64,000 nucleotides of DNA from positions 54,144,119-54,208,118 of the forward strand of contig CM043952.1 of the NCBI GenBank assembly GCA_014529385.2. Direction: 5' to 3'. The stretch comes from Adiantum capillus-veneris. Its lineage: Eukaryota; Streptophyta; Polypodiopsida; Polypodiales; Pteridaceae. The position numbers were made by a program, and so were the translations under genes. Each line of letters opens with the position of its first letter. Within the stretch, counting starts at the first letter, position 1. Under the pieces are notes generated by a model, which was not told where the DNA came from, did no database searches, and saw only the letters and a list, made by a program, of their open reading frames with translations. This document shows positions 10,230 to 21,953 of the stretch, one piece after another.

Positions 10230-13200
10230 CGACCCCATGCTTCAAACAAATGTGTAATCCGGCTTCCAATGTAGCATATTCAGCCTCATTGTTACTGTGC
10301 GCATCCAATTTGAACCCTCTCTTGCATACTAGCTTCCCCTCTGGATCATAAAGTGCTATACCCCCTGAAGCTGCATCATGGCTCTTTCTGTATGAACCAT
10401 CAAAGAACAACACATGTGCATTGCTGATCTGTGGCACTTCTTCAACTACCTTTCTCACCACCTCTTCCTTAACAATAAGGGGATTCTCCTTGTAGGTCAA
10501 CAAATCAGCTAGGGTAGCCCTTGTACTATCTTCCACTAGAAAAGAGAACTCAAACTCTTGCAGCTCAATTACCCATTTCTTCACCACATTTGACATGTTA
10601 ATACCATTAATTAACTGTGGCAAAAAGGCATAACTCGTCAAGAAAACAAAAGGCCGTGGTAGCAAGTAATGACGAAATCGTCGACAAGCAAATATTACAC
10701 TAGCCATCACTAGCTCTACGTCCGATAACTTTCTCTCCGCTACCAACTTCACTCGGCTTGCACAATACACTGGCCTCATATAATGGCTGCCCTTCCCCTT
10801 TTGCAATAGCATGGCTCCAATGGCATCATCCCCTACTGATGGATTTACATAAAAAACTTTCTCCCAATCAGGAGCCTGCATGGCTGACAACCCCCCTAAC
10901 ACCTCTTTCACCTCTTGAAACACTTCTTCACACTTGTCATCCCATTGCAATGGATCATGCTTTGCCACTTGTTGTAATGGATAAAGAAGCTGTGAAGACA
11001 ATGGAATAAACCGTGCCATGTACTTCACTTTGTGTATAAAGGTTGCCAATTGCTTCGTACTCATAGGTGATGGAAGAAGAATAATAGACTTCACCTTATC
11101 TGGATCAGCCTCAATGCCATTTTCTGACACCATATGGCCCAATAACTTCACCCTTGGCTGTGCTAGATGACATTTCTTTGGATTTAGTTGTCCTCCACAT
11201 TCATCATATCGAGCCAATACCATCTGCAACTTCTCATGATGCTCAGCCCTACTGCTATAGACACAGAAGTCGTCCATAAAAGCCTTAACACAACTACCAA
11301 TGAATGGTTCCAGCACCCAATTTGCTCTTTCTTGATAGAAAGATGGTCCATTTGACAACCCAAACGGCAACACTGTGTAGCAATAGCAGCCCCATGGCAT
11401 AATAAAAGTTGTCTTTGTGCGGTCTTTAAGAGCAATCTTCAATTGAAAATAGCCTGAAAAACCATCACACACACTGTACCTCTCATAACCTGCCACTGAA
11501 TCCAAGATCTGATCGATGAATGGAAGAGGATATGGGTTCTTCTTTGTGGCTGCGTTTAAGGGCTTAAAATCTACACAAATCCTCCACTTCCCATCCTTCT
11601 TTGGACTGACTACTACTGGACTCACCCATTCTGTGGTCTCCACGGGGACTATGAACCCTGCCTTCAATAACTTGTCCACCTCTTCCCGCAAGGCTTCCAT
11701 TTGCTCTTGACCCATCCTTCTTAGCCTTTGCCGCACTGGCTTAGAACCTTCTTTCAGCTCTATATGCATCTCTTCGCCCTTGAACCCTCTGATCTCTTCA
11801 TATGAAGTAATGAACAAATCAGGAAAACTAGCCAGCATATGCAAAAATATATCCTTCTCCATAGCTGAGAGGTCTCCACTAATCATTTGCGTCATTAATT
11901 CCTGCTTTTTTGACAACTCAACCTTGGTTTGCATCAGCCCTTCAATCACTTCATAAGGTCCTTCACTTTCATCTTCAACTTCATTCGCAAATGCGACTAA
12001 ACCACACTCCTGGATTTCTTTATCCATCAAAAGAAATGCAACATCAACATCCTCATCACTGCTGGTAGTGCTATCACTGTCCTCATCTGTCACCGTGGAA
12101 GAGTCTTCATCACTAGACTCATCCTCATCTTCATAAAGCTCCTCTAATCGTTTCCTTGTGTCCATATTATAAAGCTTCTTGGTACCTGTCTTTCCATAGA
12201 GGCTAATTGTACCATGTCGCCAATCTTGAACAGCTCCCACTGCACGTAACCACGGTCTGCCCAGTATAATAGGATATGCTCCCAACCCTGCTGGCATCAC
12301 ATGAAAATCAACCACTGCCTTTGCATCATATGCCTCCACTTCTAAGCTCTTTACAACACCCAAGCATTTTACTTTTTGATGGTTTGCCAATCTGATCCGA
12401 AAACCTGACACCCCAGCCACTGTGAGACCCATCTTCTCAACGCATGAGTGTGTTATGACGCATATTTGGGCTCCGCCATCCACATAACCTTGTCCCAAAT
12501 TTTTCCTTTTATGCCACACATCTACTATTGGACAAATGTCTGGTAGCTCGTCCATTGCCAACACCTTCACTGAACCTCTCTCTGGCTCTTTCTCCATTGG
12601 GTTAACCATCCTCTTCCACTGTCGCTTTAGCTTAGGCACCATCTCTATAAGCTGCCCAAAAGTAACATCTGCCTTCCTGCTCGTCAGATCCTCCTTCAAG
12701 TCATAGCTTAATTGCCCATCCCCTAGTGGAAAATCTGAAACATGAAACTTTCGACGAGCTCTCCTTTTCCTCTTGGCCTTGACATCCTCGCCTTCATGGC
12801 TCTTTCCTTTCTTCTTACTAGGACCTGAGGCACTTCTTCCTTCCTTATCCTCTGTGGTCCTCTTCCCAATAGGCATCACTAATGTATCCTCTAGCTTTGA
12901 TGCCTTCTCCAAGGTGACTACACTTAGCACTTTTGTCTTCCCTTTTTCCTCCTGGGTCAGTCCACTGGTTCCTTCGTCTCCCTTAATTTCGATGCCATAA
13001 TCATTTGACCTAGTTAGCACCTGTCTTGGCAATGGATACATGTTTCCCCCCATCCTTGGTGGCTTATCACATTGCGGGCTGATGTGACCCAACTCTCCAC
13101 AATTATAACATGTGGGCGTCTGCCTCCAAAACCTACTATTACTTTGTCCAGCACCATTCCTAGGTCTTTCTTCACCTCCTGGCTGATTTGCAAACCGCCC

Positions 13201-13974
13201 TCGACCTCGATTATTTCCCACTTGACCTAGCATGTTTAGGCTGAGATTCTTCATCAGATCAACCACTTGCCTCATGTCTTGCCTTAGGCCATCATCTTGC
13301 ACTGCTGTAGTGACCACTGCTGGCATAACCTGAGTAGTAACAGGAACCACTGGTTCATGATGAACCCCTGACATGCGCCCTTGTAAAGACTCTATAGGCT
13401 GAAATTCAGACCTCATTGGCAAAGACTCCACCCCTAACTGGCTCATTTTCCTCAGCTTCCACTCTTTGTTCCTTGCTACCTCTAGTGCATCTTCATATGT
13501 CCTAGGCTTCTTTAGCTCCACTCTCCAACGTATATTCTCCCAAAGACCAGCCAAGAACCTGTCCTTCTTCATCATGTCAGGCGGGGGTACCTGTGGTGCT
13601 AAAGCCTTGCACATTCGCTCCCATGCCAATGAAAACTTACGTATGTACGCATCTACTGGCTCACCTTCCTTTTGCACCAAAGCCTGTACTTCTTGCCACA
13701 CTTTGTCAGGGTCTTCTATCTTCACAAACTCCACTTCCAATCCATGCCTTAGATTGTCCCAACTCAATCTTATAGGTGGATCAGCCATACGCAACTCCTC
13801 TTCAAATGCTTTGGACCAAGCTCGTGCATCACTCTTCAAACAAATTTGGAGAAGGCGTAACATTTGCGTAGGGTCATGAATCTGGTTGCTAATGCAGGCA
13901 ACCTCCATCTTTTCCAAAAATTCTTCCACATCTTCATCACTTCTTCCATGAAACTCGGGATAAGAGAAAGCCAT
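10222..13974 (-). CDS. Gypsy gag-protease-RT-RNase H polyprotein (frameshifted at its C-end)
   Basis: I place the start at the ATG at 13974 (MAFSYPEFHGRSDEDVEEF), because the open frame upstream of it has no ATG. Domain order: a gag domain over about the first 170 residues; a CCHC knuckle CYNCGELGHISPQC (about 13,069-13,110); an acidic, low-complexity linker; an aspartic protease with YVDGGAQICVIT, where the usual D-S/T-G is DGG; an RT with KWRICVDFKPLN and catalytic FMDD at 11269-11280; a degenerate first RNase H; and a second, archaeal-type RNase H (LFFDGSYRKS, NNEAEYATLEAG). The second RNase H marks the Tat lineage. The frame ends in TGA at 10222-10224. The homologous protein clearly continues in the -1 frame from about 10,226 with LSIKGD, so one base appears to be lost. 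Otherwise intact over 1,250 codons. Confidence 0.92.
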   Translation of the reverse strand: MAFSYPEFHGRSDEDVEEFLEKMEVACISNQIHDPTQMLRLLQICLKSDARAWSKAFEEELRMADPPIRLSWDNLRHGLEVEFVKIEDPDKVWQEVQALVQKEGEPVDAYIRKFSLAWERMCKALAPQVPPPDMMKKDRFLAGLWENIRWRVELKKPRTYEDALEVARNKEWKLRKMSQLGVESLPMRSEFQPIESLQGRMSGVHHEPVVPVTTQVMPAVVTTAVQDDGLRQDMRQVVDLMKNLSLNMLGQVGNNRGRGRFANQPGGEERPRNGAGQSNSRFWRQTPTCYNCGELGHISPQCDKPPRMGGNMYPLPRQVLTRSNDYGIEIKGDEGTSGLTQEEKGKTKVLSVVTLEKASKLEDTLVMPIGKRTTEDKEGRSASGPSKKKGKSHEGEDVKAKRKRRARRKFHVSDFPLGDGQLSYDLKEDLTSRKADVTFGQLIEMVPKLKRQWKRMVNPMEKEPERGSVKVLAMDELPDICPIVDVWHKRKNLGQGYVDGGAQICVITHSCVEKMGLTVAGVSGFRIRLANHQKVKCLGVVKSLEVEAYDAKAVVDFHVMPAGLGAYPIILGRPWLRAVGAVQDWRHGTISLYGKTGTKKLYNMDTRKRLEELYEDEDESSDEDSSTVTDEDSDSTTSSDEDVDVAFLLMDKEIQECGLVAFANEVEDESEGPYEVIEGLMQTKVELSKKQELMTQMISGDLSAMEKDIFLHMLASFPDLFITSYEEIRGFKGEEMHIELKEGSKPVRQRLRRMGQEQMEALREEVDKLLKAGFIVPVETTEWVSPVVVSPKKDGKWRICVDFKPLNAATKKNPYPLPFIDQILDSVAGYERYSVCDGFSGYFQLKIALKDRTKTTFIMPWGCYCYTVLPFGLSNGPSFYQERANWVLEPFIGSCVKAFMDDFCVYSSRAEHHEKLQMVLARYDECGGQLNPKKCHLAQPRVKLLGHMVSENGIEADPDKVKSIILLPSPMSTKQLATFIHKVKYMARFIPLSSQLLYPLQQVAKHDPLQWDDKCEEVFQEVKEVLGGLSAMQAPDWEKVFYVNPSVGDDAIGAMLLQKGKGSHYMRPVYCASRVKLVAERKLSDVELVMASVIFACRRFRHYLLPRPFVFLTSYAFLPQLINGINMSNVVKKWVIELQEFEFSFLVEDSTRATLADLLTYKENPLIVKEEVVRKVVEEVPQISNAHVLFFDGSYRKSHDAASGGIALYDPEGKLVCKRGFKLDAHSNNEAEYATLEAGLHICLKHGVEG

Positions 13975-15003
13975 GGCTACCCAAATTATGATGCTTTGAG
14001 AACCCCTTCGAACACACGTGCAAGAACCCAAAACTTTTCACTTCCCAATCCCTAGAAACTTCAATGGAGCTCAACTTTAGATAAGAACAAACACATGCAC
14101 ATCAAATGAGTTTTCATAGTTGATCATCGGAATGACAACAGGCAAAGGACATTCCAGGATCTCTCTCAATCTTCTTGGCCCAAACATAAAGACTATGCGC
14201 TGCTGGAAAAAGATCTTCCTGGACACATGAACATTAATCTGAATTCTTTGAGTTAAATGAAAAGGAGTGAACTGAGGGCCATTTTGATCATCCATTAAAG
14301 CCAACCATGAAGCTCCCAAGAAGGCACACCTGACTCAACCTCTGATTTTGCCAAAATTTCAGCAGCATAACAGCATAATTGGCTCAAAATACCAAAAAAC
14401 CAGCCATCATAACTTGGGAAAATTTCGACAGAGTTTCCCCAGAAGTAGAGCAGTAGGAACCCAAAATATAGACTGTCTATGTACGCATAAACTGTCAACA
14501 ATAGAACCCGAGCATCAAGTAGGACTCACTAGTACATAGCCTATGGCGAGGTCACGAAAAGGGTGCTCCAGCTACCTGTATCACCGAAAGGATCTCCACA
14601 TTTGAGAATCCCCCAGCTCAATAAAAACCTCACGCTATCGACCCTCACACGAAAGCTAATGCAAATCGCGTATAGTCAAGTCTCAGAAATGACTATCTTC
14701 CAGACCAAGTCTCAGAAATGGCTGGGACTGCCAAATAAAACCATATATGGCTCCACAAAGGCGTACAATGGCAGTTTCCACAAGTAACGTACAATCCAAC
14801 AGACAATGCGCTCAAATAGGCGCCAAGTGATGCATTCCCACAACAGCTGCAAGTGACATCACTGTACTCCAGCTACCTGTACCTGTGTGAATCAACTGTA
14901 CCTGTCCCTGTCCCTGTTCCTGTAACCTGTAACCTGTAACCTGTAATCTGCAACCTGCAACCTGTAATCCCGAAGCTCGAAGCAGAAGGTACTCGAAGAA
15001 GAT
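13975..15003 (-). other. 5' leader of the Tat-like element
   Basis: About 1 kb lies between the primer-binding site and the gag ATG. No conserved protein is visible. Near 14,920-14,965 (close to the primer-binding site) it carries a short array of CTGTAAC/CTGCAAC units. Confidence 0.7.
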
Positions 15004-15020
15004 CCTCCGTGGGGGCACCA
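15004..15020 (-). other. Primer-binding site of the Tat-like element
   Basis: The minus strand reads TGGTGCCCCCACGGAGG, six bases inside the 5' LTR, and begins with the TGG that pairs with a tRNA CCA end. It is not the iMet type used by the other elements. I cannot assign the tRNA isoacceptor. Confidence 0.65.
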
Positions 15021-15026
15021 AAAGAA

Positions 15027-16170
15027 TGTAAGCGGGATGAAAACACACACAGCGCCTCTATAACGACCCGTCACACACTCTTGGGAAGATACACACACAC
15101 ACTATGGGGCACCACTCGGCTTAGACAACACACCTGGCCGAGACAGGGAACACACCTCTGGAGTGAGAGGAGAGAGACTATCCACTTGCCCACTCCACAC
15201 AGACACACACACACACACACACACCCAAAAAACTCAGCTCAAAAGAGGAGAATTTCTGATGTTTAGATACAATTGAGCTTGGGCCAACACCAATGGGGCA
15301 AATAGCTCACACACTATGGGTGAAAGAAGCCAGATACAATCACAAACTGGAGCAGAAACTTCGCTCATAGGAGGAACTTACACAGAAAAACAACAGGAAA
15401 AGAGTGAGGAATTTGGCAAAATGGACAGCGCCATCGCGTCCGGAACGGCCCAAAACCCCAGTCTACAATGTCAAAGTGCTCAAATCCGACCTCGGATGAG
15501 CAGTTTACGGCCAAAACAGGCTCCAAAATGGGCAAAAACACACCTACGGCTGTTCCTCCTCTCTTCTCCACGTTTTTTCCTGGTCTTCTCTCAGTTTTTT
15601 CAGTTCCCACACTTAGCCTTATTAGTTGGGCACCCTTGGCCTTTTAGATGACCTCAAACGGACCCCGAACAGGCCAAAAACTGACCTCGCAGTGCATAGT
15701 TGTCACCTTTTTGCATCATTCTCACACCTGGCACTCAGCTTTTTTCCAATAATGCATCTCGCCACCACGTGAAGTGGCCCCAAAAAAAGGTCCTCATGAT
15801 GACCTTTCTGCATAATTCTCACAAGCAAACACCCACGTTGTGTCCGTCCTCATCCGCGTGCAAATATTGACCTCGTTCGCCCTCCTGACGCCACTAGATG
15901 CCATCTGACGCACCTGCTGACCTCACGTCGTCGACCCGCGGATAGCTTCCTCGAGAAGTTTTACGCGCTACCAACTCCTCATTATTGTATAAAAAACACA
16001 CTGGTACTGGTAATAGTGAAAATCGCTGCACTATGTACATGTTGTCCTACCTGTACACATGTGGGCCCCACATAACCACCTGGCTAAGGAAAATGGGCAA
16101 TCCTTTATTTGATGCACCATGCATGTGTATGTACATATGCGAAATCCCTTGCTCCAAAAAACTCCTGACA
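15027..16170 (-). repeat. 5' LTR of the Tat-like element (1,144 bp)
   Basis: It matches 7448-8595 almost base for base and has the same TG...CA ends on the minus strand. Confidence 0.95.
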
Positions 16171-16239
16171 ACGTATTGAAAGCAAAGAAAGACAGAGACA
16201 TTAACCTAATAAAACATTTTTGCATAAATCTCAATTTGT

Positions 16240-17150
16240 TGCAAAACAATAGCTTTATATTGTGCTTCTATTGAAGAAAGAGCGACGGTTGGTTGCTTCT
16301 TGTTAATCCAAGAAGACACTCCAAAACCAAGTGAGAAACATTATCCAAAACTGAGTTTTCAGAATCACAAGCTCCTGCCCAATCAGAGTCACAATACCCA
16401 CTTAGGGTATTTGTGCCAATGCCTTATAATATGCCATGGCCCAAAGTACCTTTAATATACTTTAGAACATGCATGCCCGGTTTCCAATGAAATTTCCTAG
16501 GCTGGTTGGAAAACCTACTCAAAACACCAATTGCAAAACAAGTATTTGGTCTGGTATTACATAAGGAAATTAAACTTCCCACAAGCTTCCTGTACTTCTT
16601 TATCTCGACTAAGGGAGAAGAATTCTCCACGGAGAGTTTCACATTCACCTCCATTGGAGTGCTCACATGTTTACAATCCATCATCCCAAATACTTTGAGT
16701 TTTTTTTTTTTAGCTCTTCATGATCATCTAGATACTTAAGTCATCTACATACAAGATAACGATGACCTGCTTTCCTTTCTCTCTTAGTACATACAAATTT
16801 GCATTGGAAGCACACTCCTTTTAAAGCAAAGATTTTTGAAAAAACTTTCTATCCTGACATACCATGCTCTTGGTGATTGCTTTAGGCCATATAAAGCCTT
16901 TTTCAACGTACAAACCTTCCCTTTTGAATGGGGCGACTCAAACACTGGTGGTTGCTCTACATAAACCACCTCCTTGAGAAGTCCATTAAAGAAGGTGGAT
17001 ACTATATCCATTTGGAAAGGAATTGAACAAAAGATAGTAGTAAGAGCAAGTACAAGGCAAATAGTGGTCATTCAAGGTGTAAGAGCAAAGGTTTCACTCA
17101 TATCAAACCATTCAATTTGTGAAAACGCTTGTGTTAGTAGCCCTGCTTGG
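16240..17150 (-). pseudogene. Copia D reverse transcriptase / RNase H relic
   Basis: Minus-strand pieces give RT (PFQMDIVSTFFNGLLKEVVY, ALYGLKQSPRAWYVR) and, after a frame break and a deletion that removes the YVDD region, the RT-RNase H junction (HVSTPMEVNVKLSVE, NTRPNTCFAIGVLSRF). The RNase H core follows (KKQPTVALSSIEAQYKAI). A poly-T run near 16,701-16,710 lies within the break. It is non-functional. Confidence 0.82.
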
Positions 17151-17608
17151 TACTTTTCCAACGAGCCATCAAACTTGTGTTTGACTTTGTAAACCCATAT
17201 GGTGTGGATGACCTTCTTCTTTGGTGGCCAATCCACTATTTTTCATGTGTCATTTTTTATTATGTTGTCATACTCTGACTGCATTGCTTCTTTCCACTTT
17301 GGATTAACCATGGCCTCTTTGATAGACACTGGCTCCTTGATAGAGCCCACAATTTCAGTCATTAGAGCCATGTAGATGATGTGTTTGGAGGTTCATTTTT
17401 GCTCCTCTATTCTCTTTGATCTTTGCAGACCATCCTCTTCTTCACGAGGATTGTGAACATGAGGATTTCAATCATCAAAGAGCTATTGATCCCACTTTGG
17501 TAGTGGCTTCTCCTGTGATGCTACAATAGGTTGGCTAGTTTTGCTTGAGTTGTCATCATGAGACAACTCCTCCTCTTTTTTCCTGACTTTGATCTGACAC
17601 AAGCTGGG

Positions 17609-18193
17609 TTATTTTGATGTTTGATGAGAAAGTGGACCAAACTCTTTTCTCAACCGAATGTGGCCCTTCTTCAAATACCACATCACAACTAGTGTGTATC
17701 TTGTTTGGCTTTGGAATGTACACATGTATACCTTAGAATCTTCAGCATATCTTAGAAATACACACTTCTTGCTTTTGGCTTCTAACTTTATTCTTCTAAA
17801 ATCAGGAACATATGCATAACAGAAACACCCAAAAGTTCTAAAATGCAAGACTGATAGTTTCTTACTAGAATATGCTTCTTGAGGTGTTTTTTCTTTCAAA
17901 GCCTTTTTGTAGCTTAGATTGGGGATATAAACTATTGTATATACTGCTTCAGCCCAAAAGGAATCGGTCATATTCTTGGCTTTGAGTATGCATTGTGTCA
18001 TCTCTACCACAATCTGATTGCAATGTTCTACAACTCCATTCTGTTGTGGTGTGTCAGCAGTAGTAAAGTGACACTTGGTGCCATGCTCATTGCAGTAGTT
18101 TTTGAATTCATTTGAAATAAATTTTCCTCCTTTATCCGTGTGAAGTTTCTTGACCTTCTTTCGTGTCTTATTTTTTACAAGCTTGTGCCACAC
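17609..18193 (-). pseudogene. Copia D integrase fragment
   Basis: An open minus-strand stretch carries the second and third catalytic acids of the copia integrase (LHTDKGGKFISNEF and NGVVEHCNQ) and the C-terminal LHFRTFGCFCYAYVPD motif. The first catalytic region is lost into broken sequence to the right. It is a relic without a complete core. Confidence 0.85.
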
Positions 18194-19635
18194 TTTAAAT
18201 TTTCCAAAACCTTTAGACTTCTCACGAATGAATTACACCCCACCTTTCTACTAAAGTCGTCGACTAATATCAAAAAATAGAAAGAACCAACCAAAGCAGA
18301 AGTAGATCCGCATGTACCAAATCTAAAGGAGACTGTGCTCAATTATTAATTTCTCGTGGAAATGCCTTCCTTTGTTGCTTGATCATCATGCAAGCCTCAC
18401 ATACTTTCTTGGGTGATGTAATATTTAGAACCCCCCTATATAACGTGCGTTCATGAGATAATCAAAAAACTTATTTTTTTAATATGTTTGAATGAAAAAA
18501 ATGAACCCTTATTTTAGGGGTTTTTTTTCAAAATGGACTATTAAAACCCCTTTTGTTAATGTCTTCATGTTAATTTGTTAACAAAGTTTGCAATTAGAAA
18601 ACCCTCCCAAACTCATGCGGTATATTAACATGATTACATAGTGCACCCCCCAAGCTTAATCGTTCATATCTAAGATTTGAGGCATGTGTGCAACCACCCA
18701 GATCTCTGCATCTCTTTTAGCACAAGAATACTTAGGTGATCAAATCTCTCATGCCATAACTGAGTTGTACCTTTTTCTATAGTTACCGTAAGTGCAAAAA
18801 GATCGTAAATATTTTTGCGTCTTACTCATTTTCCCAATGTATTGTCTTGACAATCCAATATTTCTGCTCCAATTTACTTGAAACGAACTTCAAGACCACG
18901 ATCAATGATTGCAATAATTAAAAATATATTCTTCTTGATTTGTGGTAGGTATAACACATTAGAGAGTTTCATTAGTTGCTAAAAACAAAATTGTTGCAGA
19001 CCCTTTTGTTGGACATTTTACATTATTCCCAACAATTACATTGATGGGGTCCTAGAGGCTTCCAGGAACTATGCCAATCTTTCTTACTAGTCATGTATCC
19101 GGATGCTCCACTATTTAGAATCTAAGAACCACCAACAAACAGAGTCTTGACCATCATATCCAAATGCAACACCAAGCTGAATCTTCTAGAGACAACCGAA
19201 TGAATGTTAACTAATTGCATCTTGGAGATCCTTAATTCGCTTGATAATGGCTTGCAACTTCTCTTTATATCAACAAGTTTCTCAGTAGCAAGTTGATTTT
19301 CCAGATTTTGAATTCTGGTGTGATTATCCGCCTTATATTAGCGAGCCAATATGCTCTAAGCTTCATGCACTTTAGTGTTATAGTGAATAAAAGTGAGAAC
19401 AAAACCATACACATGACTAGGCACGTAGAAGAGTAGCATTTGGAGGAATTAGAAGACTTGGATTTTCCAGATCAGTTGTTGTAATAGACTTTGGGTTGGA
19501 ACCATTTTTCCCTAAAAGCTATATCCAGTAATTCATATGAATCCATGATTACAAAAACTTTAAATTTCCACAGACTAGAGTTGGTGCCATGAAGCTTGCC
19601 TTCCGTAAAGGCTAGTGGAAAAATGTATGATAACA
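18194..19635 (-). pseudogene. Copia D gag to pre-integrase remnants
   Basis: Heavily decayed. The gag start is visible at the right end as KLHGTNSSLWKFKVF followed by IMDSYELLDIAF (about 19,520-19,620). A degraded protease sequence with a FLDS start and a TSKKDWHS-like run lies at about 19,030-19,130, and a GAG-pre-integrase-like region follows to the left. There are multiple stops and shifts. Confidence 0.6.
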
Positions 19636-20317
19636 TGTATGAAATGTTGAACAAAATAGGATCTTGTAGTAGCAAGGAGAGTAAAGAGAGATACGATGCA
19701 AAGTAGCTTAGTGGAAAATTAAAATTTAGATACACTATTACAAAGCGATGGCGTCATCCACCCATGTGCTCTCAAGGTAGAGCTTAGATGGCAATATAAA
19801 CAACTAGAGCAAATAGGCAAGAATACAAGGGGCCGGTTATCCATCAATATGGATGTCGTGGTTCATGAAAATGGCCTCCTTATATAATGCTGTGAGTGGG
19901 TGGTAGATAAGTGTAAGCACACGCGTGTGTGTGTGTGGTATTGACTATACCAACCCACCATCCATCAGCACCAACCACCACCCATTGTCCACTGACCACT
20001 AACCACCGCCCATCGACCACTAGCCACCGACCATAGTACTAATGGCATGTACATATGGCTTTAGAATATTCAAGGAATATTCCTTCATAATTTTCCTCCC
20101 TAAACTGGGGGGCTACTAGCCACCCAGACCCAAAGGTTGGGCTTCTAAATTTGTCTCGTACCATCCATGATCACAGTTATACTTCATCAGCGTGCAAGCT
20201 GGAATCCACCAGATATATGTGCACTATTGGCTTCTTCTCACATGGGGGCCTTACAAATTGTGCAACATACACTATGGTGGGCAAAAGTGACAGGTGGGCA
20301 TTGTAGGTATACTAACA
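19636..20317 (-). repeat. Copia D LTR copy 1 (682 bp)
   Basis: On the minus strand it starts TGTTAGTATACCTAC and ends near CAACATTTCATACA. Its primer site has been damaged, since ATGTTATCATAC replaces TGGTATC. Together with the copies at 20705 and 21954 it forms a tandem series. Confidence 0.75.
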
Positions 20318-20704
20318 AAAATTGAAGTTATTGAATCATGGCTTAGACGTAAAAATTGAAGTTATCGAATCATGGCTTAGACCTAAAAATCTACATGTGA
20401 AGCTATGTTCTTTCATGGTCTTTGTTGTTATTTTATGGAGTTTGTTCATAATTTTTCTTATAAATCTCATTATTTGACTCTTCTATGCTTTAGTGGTATA
20501 GTGAATAAAAGTGAGAATAGAATCACACACATGACAATGACGCACGACGCATCTACATTCCTTTTCTTCTAGTCACGTAGAAGAGTAGCATTTGGAGGAA
20601 TTATAATTGGATTTTCTAGATCGGTTGTTGCAACAGGCTTTCTAGATCGATTGCTGTTACTTCTTGTACAATCTTAGCTACGAACACGTAACGATCTGAT
20701 ACCA

Positions 20705-21412
20705 CGTAAGAAATGTTGACAAAAATTGGACCTTGTAGCAAGGAGAGTAGAGAGAGATACAATGCAAAGTAGCTTAGTGGAAAATTAAAACTTAGATTAG
20801 CACTATTACAAATAATGGTGTCATCCACCCATGTGCTCTCAAGGTAGAGCTTAAAGGGCGATATAAACAACTAGATCTAGTAGGCAGGAATACAAGGGGT
20901 TGGTTATCCTTCAATATGGATGCCATGGTTCATGGAAATGGACTCCTTATATAGTGCTAAAGGTGGGTGGTAGATAAGTGTGTGTGTGTGTGTGGTATTG
21001 ACTGTACCAACCCACCATCCGTCAGCACAAACCGCCGCCCATTGTCCACCGGCCCACTGACCACCACCCATCGAACGCTAGCCACCAACCATAGTACTAA
21101 TGGCATGTACATATAGCCTTAGAATATTCAAGGAATATTCCTTCAAAATTTTCCTCCCTAGACTTAGGGGCTACTAGCCACCCAGACCCCCCATCCAAGA
21201 CTTCTCATCATCACTACGTCTCGGACCCAAAGTTTGGGCTTCTAAATTTGTCCCATACCATCCACGATCATAGATAGACTTCATCAACGTGCAAGCTGGA
21301 ATCCACTAGATATATGTGCACTATTGGCTTCTTCTCATATGGAGGCCTTACAAATTGCAACATACATTATGGTGGGCAAAAGTGACAGGTGGGCATTGTA
21401 TGTATATTAACA
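20705..21412 (-). repeat. Copia D LTR copy 2 (708 bp)
   Basis: Same LTR, starting TGTTAATATACATAC on the minus strand. It is followed by TGGTATCAGATCG (about 20,692-20,704), a recognisable tRNA-iMet primer site. Confidence 0.78.
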
Positions 21413-21953
21413 AAAATTGAACTTATTGAATCATGGCTCAGACCTAAAAATCTACATGAGCTACATATGTCATTAGTATTTGTTGTTATTTTAGGGATTT
21501 TGTTCATTATTTTGCTTATAGATCTCATTATTTAACTCTTCTATGCTTTAGTGGTATAGTGAATAAAAGTGAGAACATAATCACACATATGACAATGACG
21601 CACAACGCATCTGCATTCCTTTTCTTCTAGGCACGTAGAAGAGTAGTATTTGGAGGAATTATAAGACTTGGATTTTCTAGATCAGTTGTTGCAATAGGCT
21701 TTGTGTTGGAACCATTTTGCCCCAACACTATATCCTATAATTCATATGAAACTAGAATTGCAAAAAATCTGAATTTCCACAGACAGGAGTTGGTTTCATG
21801 AAGCTTGCCTTCCGTAAAGGCTAGTGGAAAAATGCGTAGCTAGCACTGATATCAAAGTTTGAAGACGCTGACATACTAAGGGATACATTTTTCAAGGGAA
21901 TACAAGTACTTCTCGTACAATCTTAGCTACGAGCACGTAACACTCTAATACCA

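Larger units (their letters stand above)
7448..16170 (-). mobile_element. Complete Tat-like Ty3/gypsy retrotransposon (8,723 bp)
   Basis: Both LTRs, the primer-binding site, gag-pol and the polypurine tract are present. The flanks are ...ACGT before 7448 and ACGT... from 16171, a 4-bp target duplication. The two LTRs differ by only two substitutions and two dinucleotide-repeat length changes (4 bp in total), so the insertion is recent. It landed in the decayed copia D. The dual RNase H supports a Tat-lineage assignment. Coding capacity is complete except for one frameshift near 10,226. Confidence 0.95.

Noticed and set aside
14880-14970. Telomere-like repeat in the Tat leader
   Set aside because: CTGTAAC units do not match the plant telomere CCCTAAA, and the array is only about 60 bp.
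7741-15651. Identical 111-codon frames at 7741-8076 and 15316-15651 as a conserved gene pair
   Set aside because: Both lie inside the two LTRs of the young Tat-like element and are antisense to its transcription. Their identity reflects LTR identity only.
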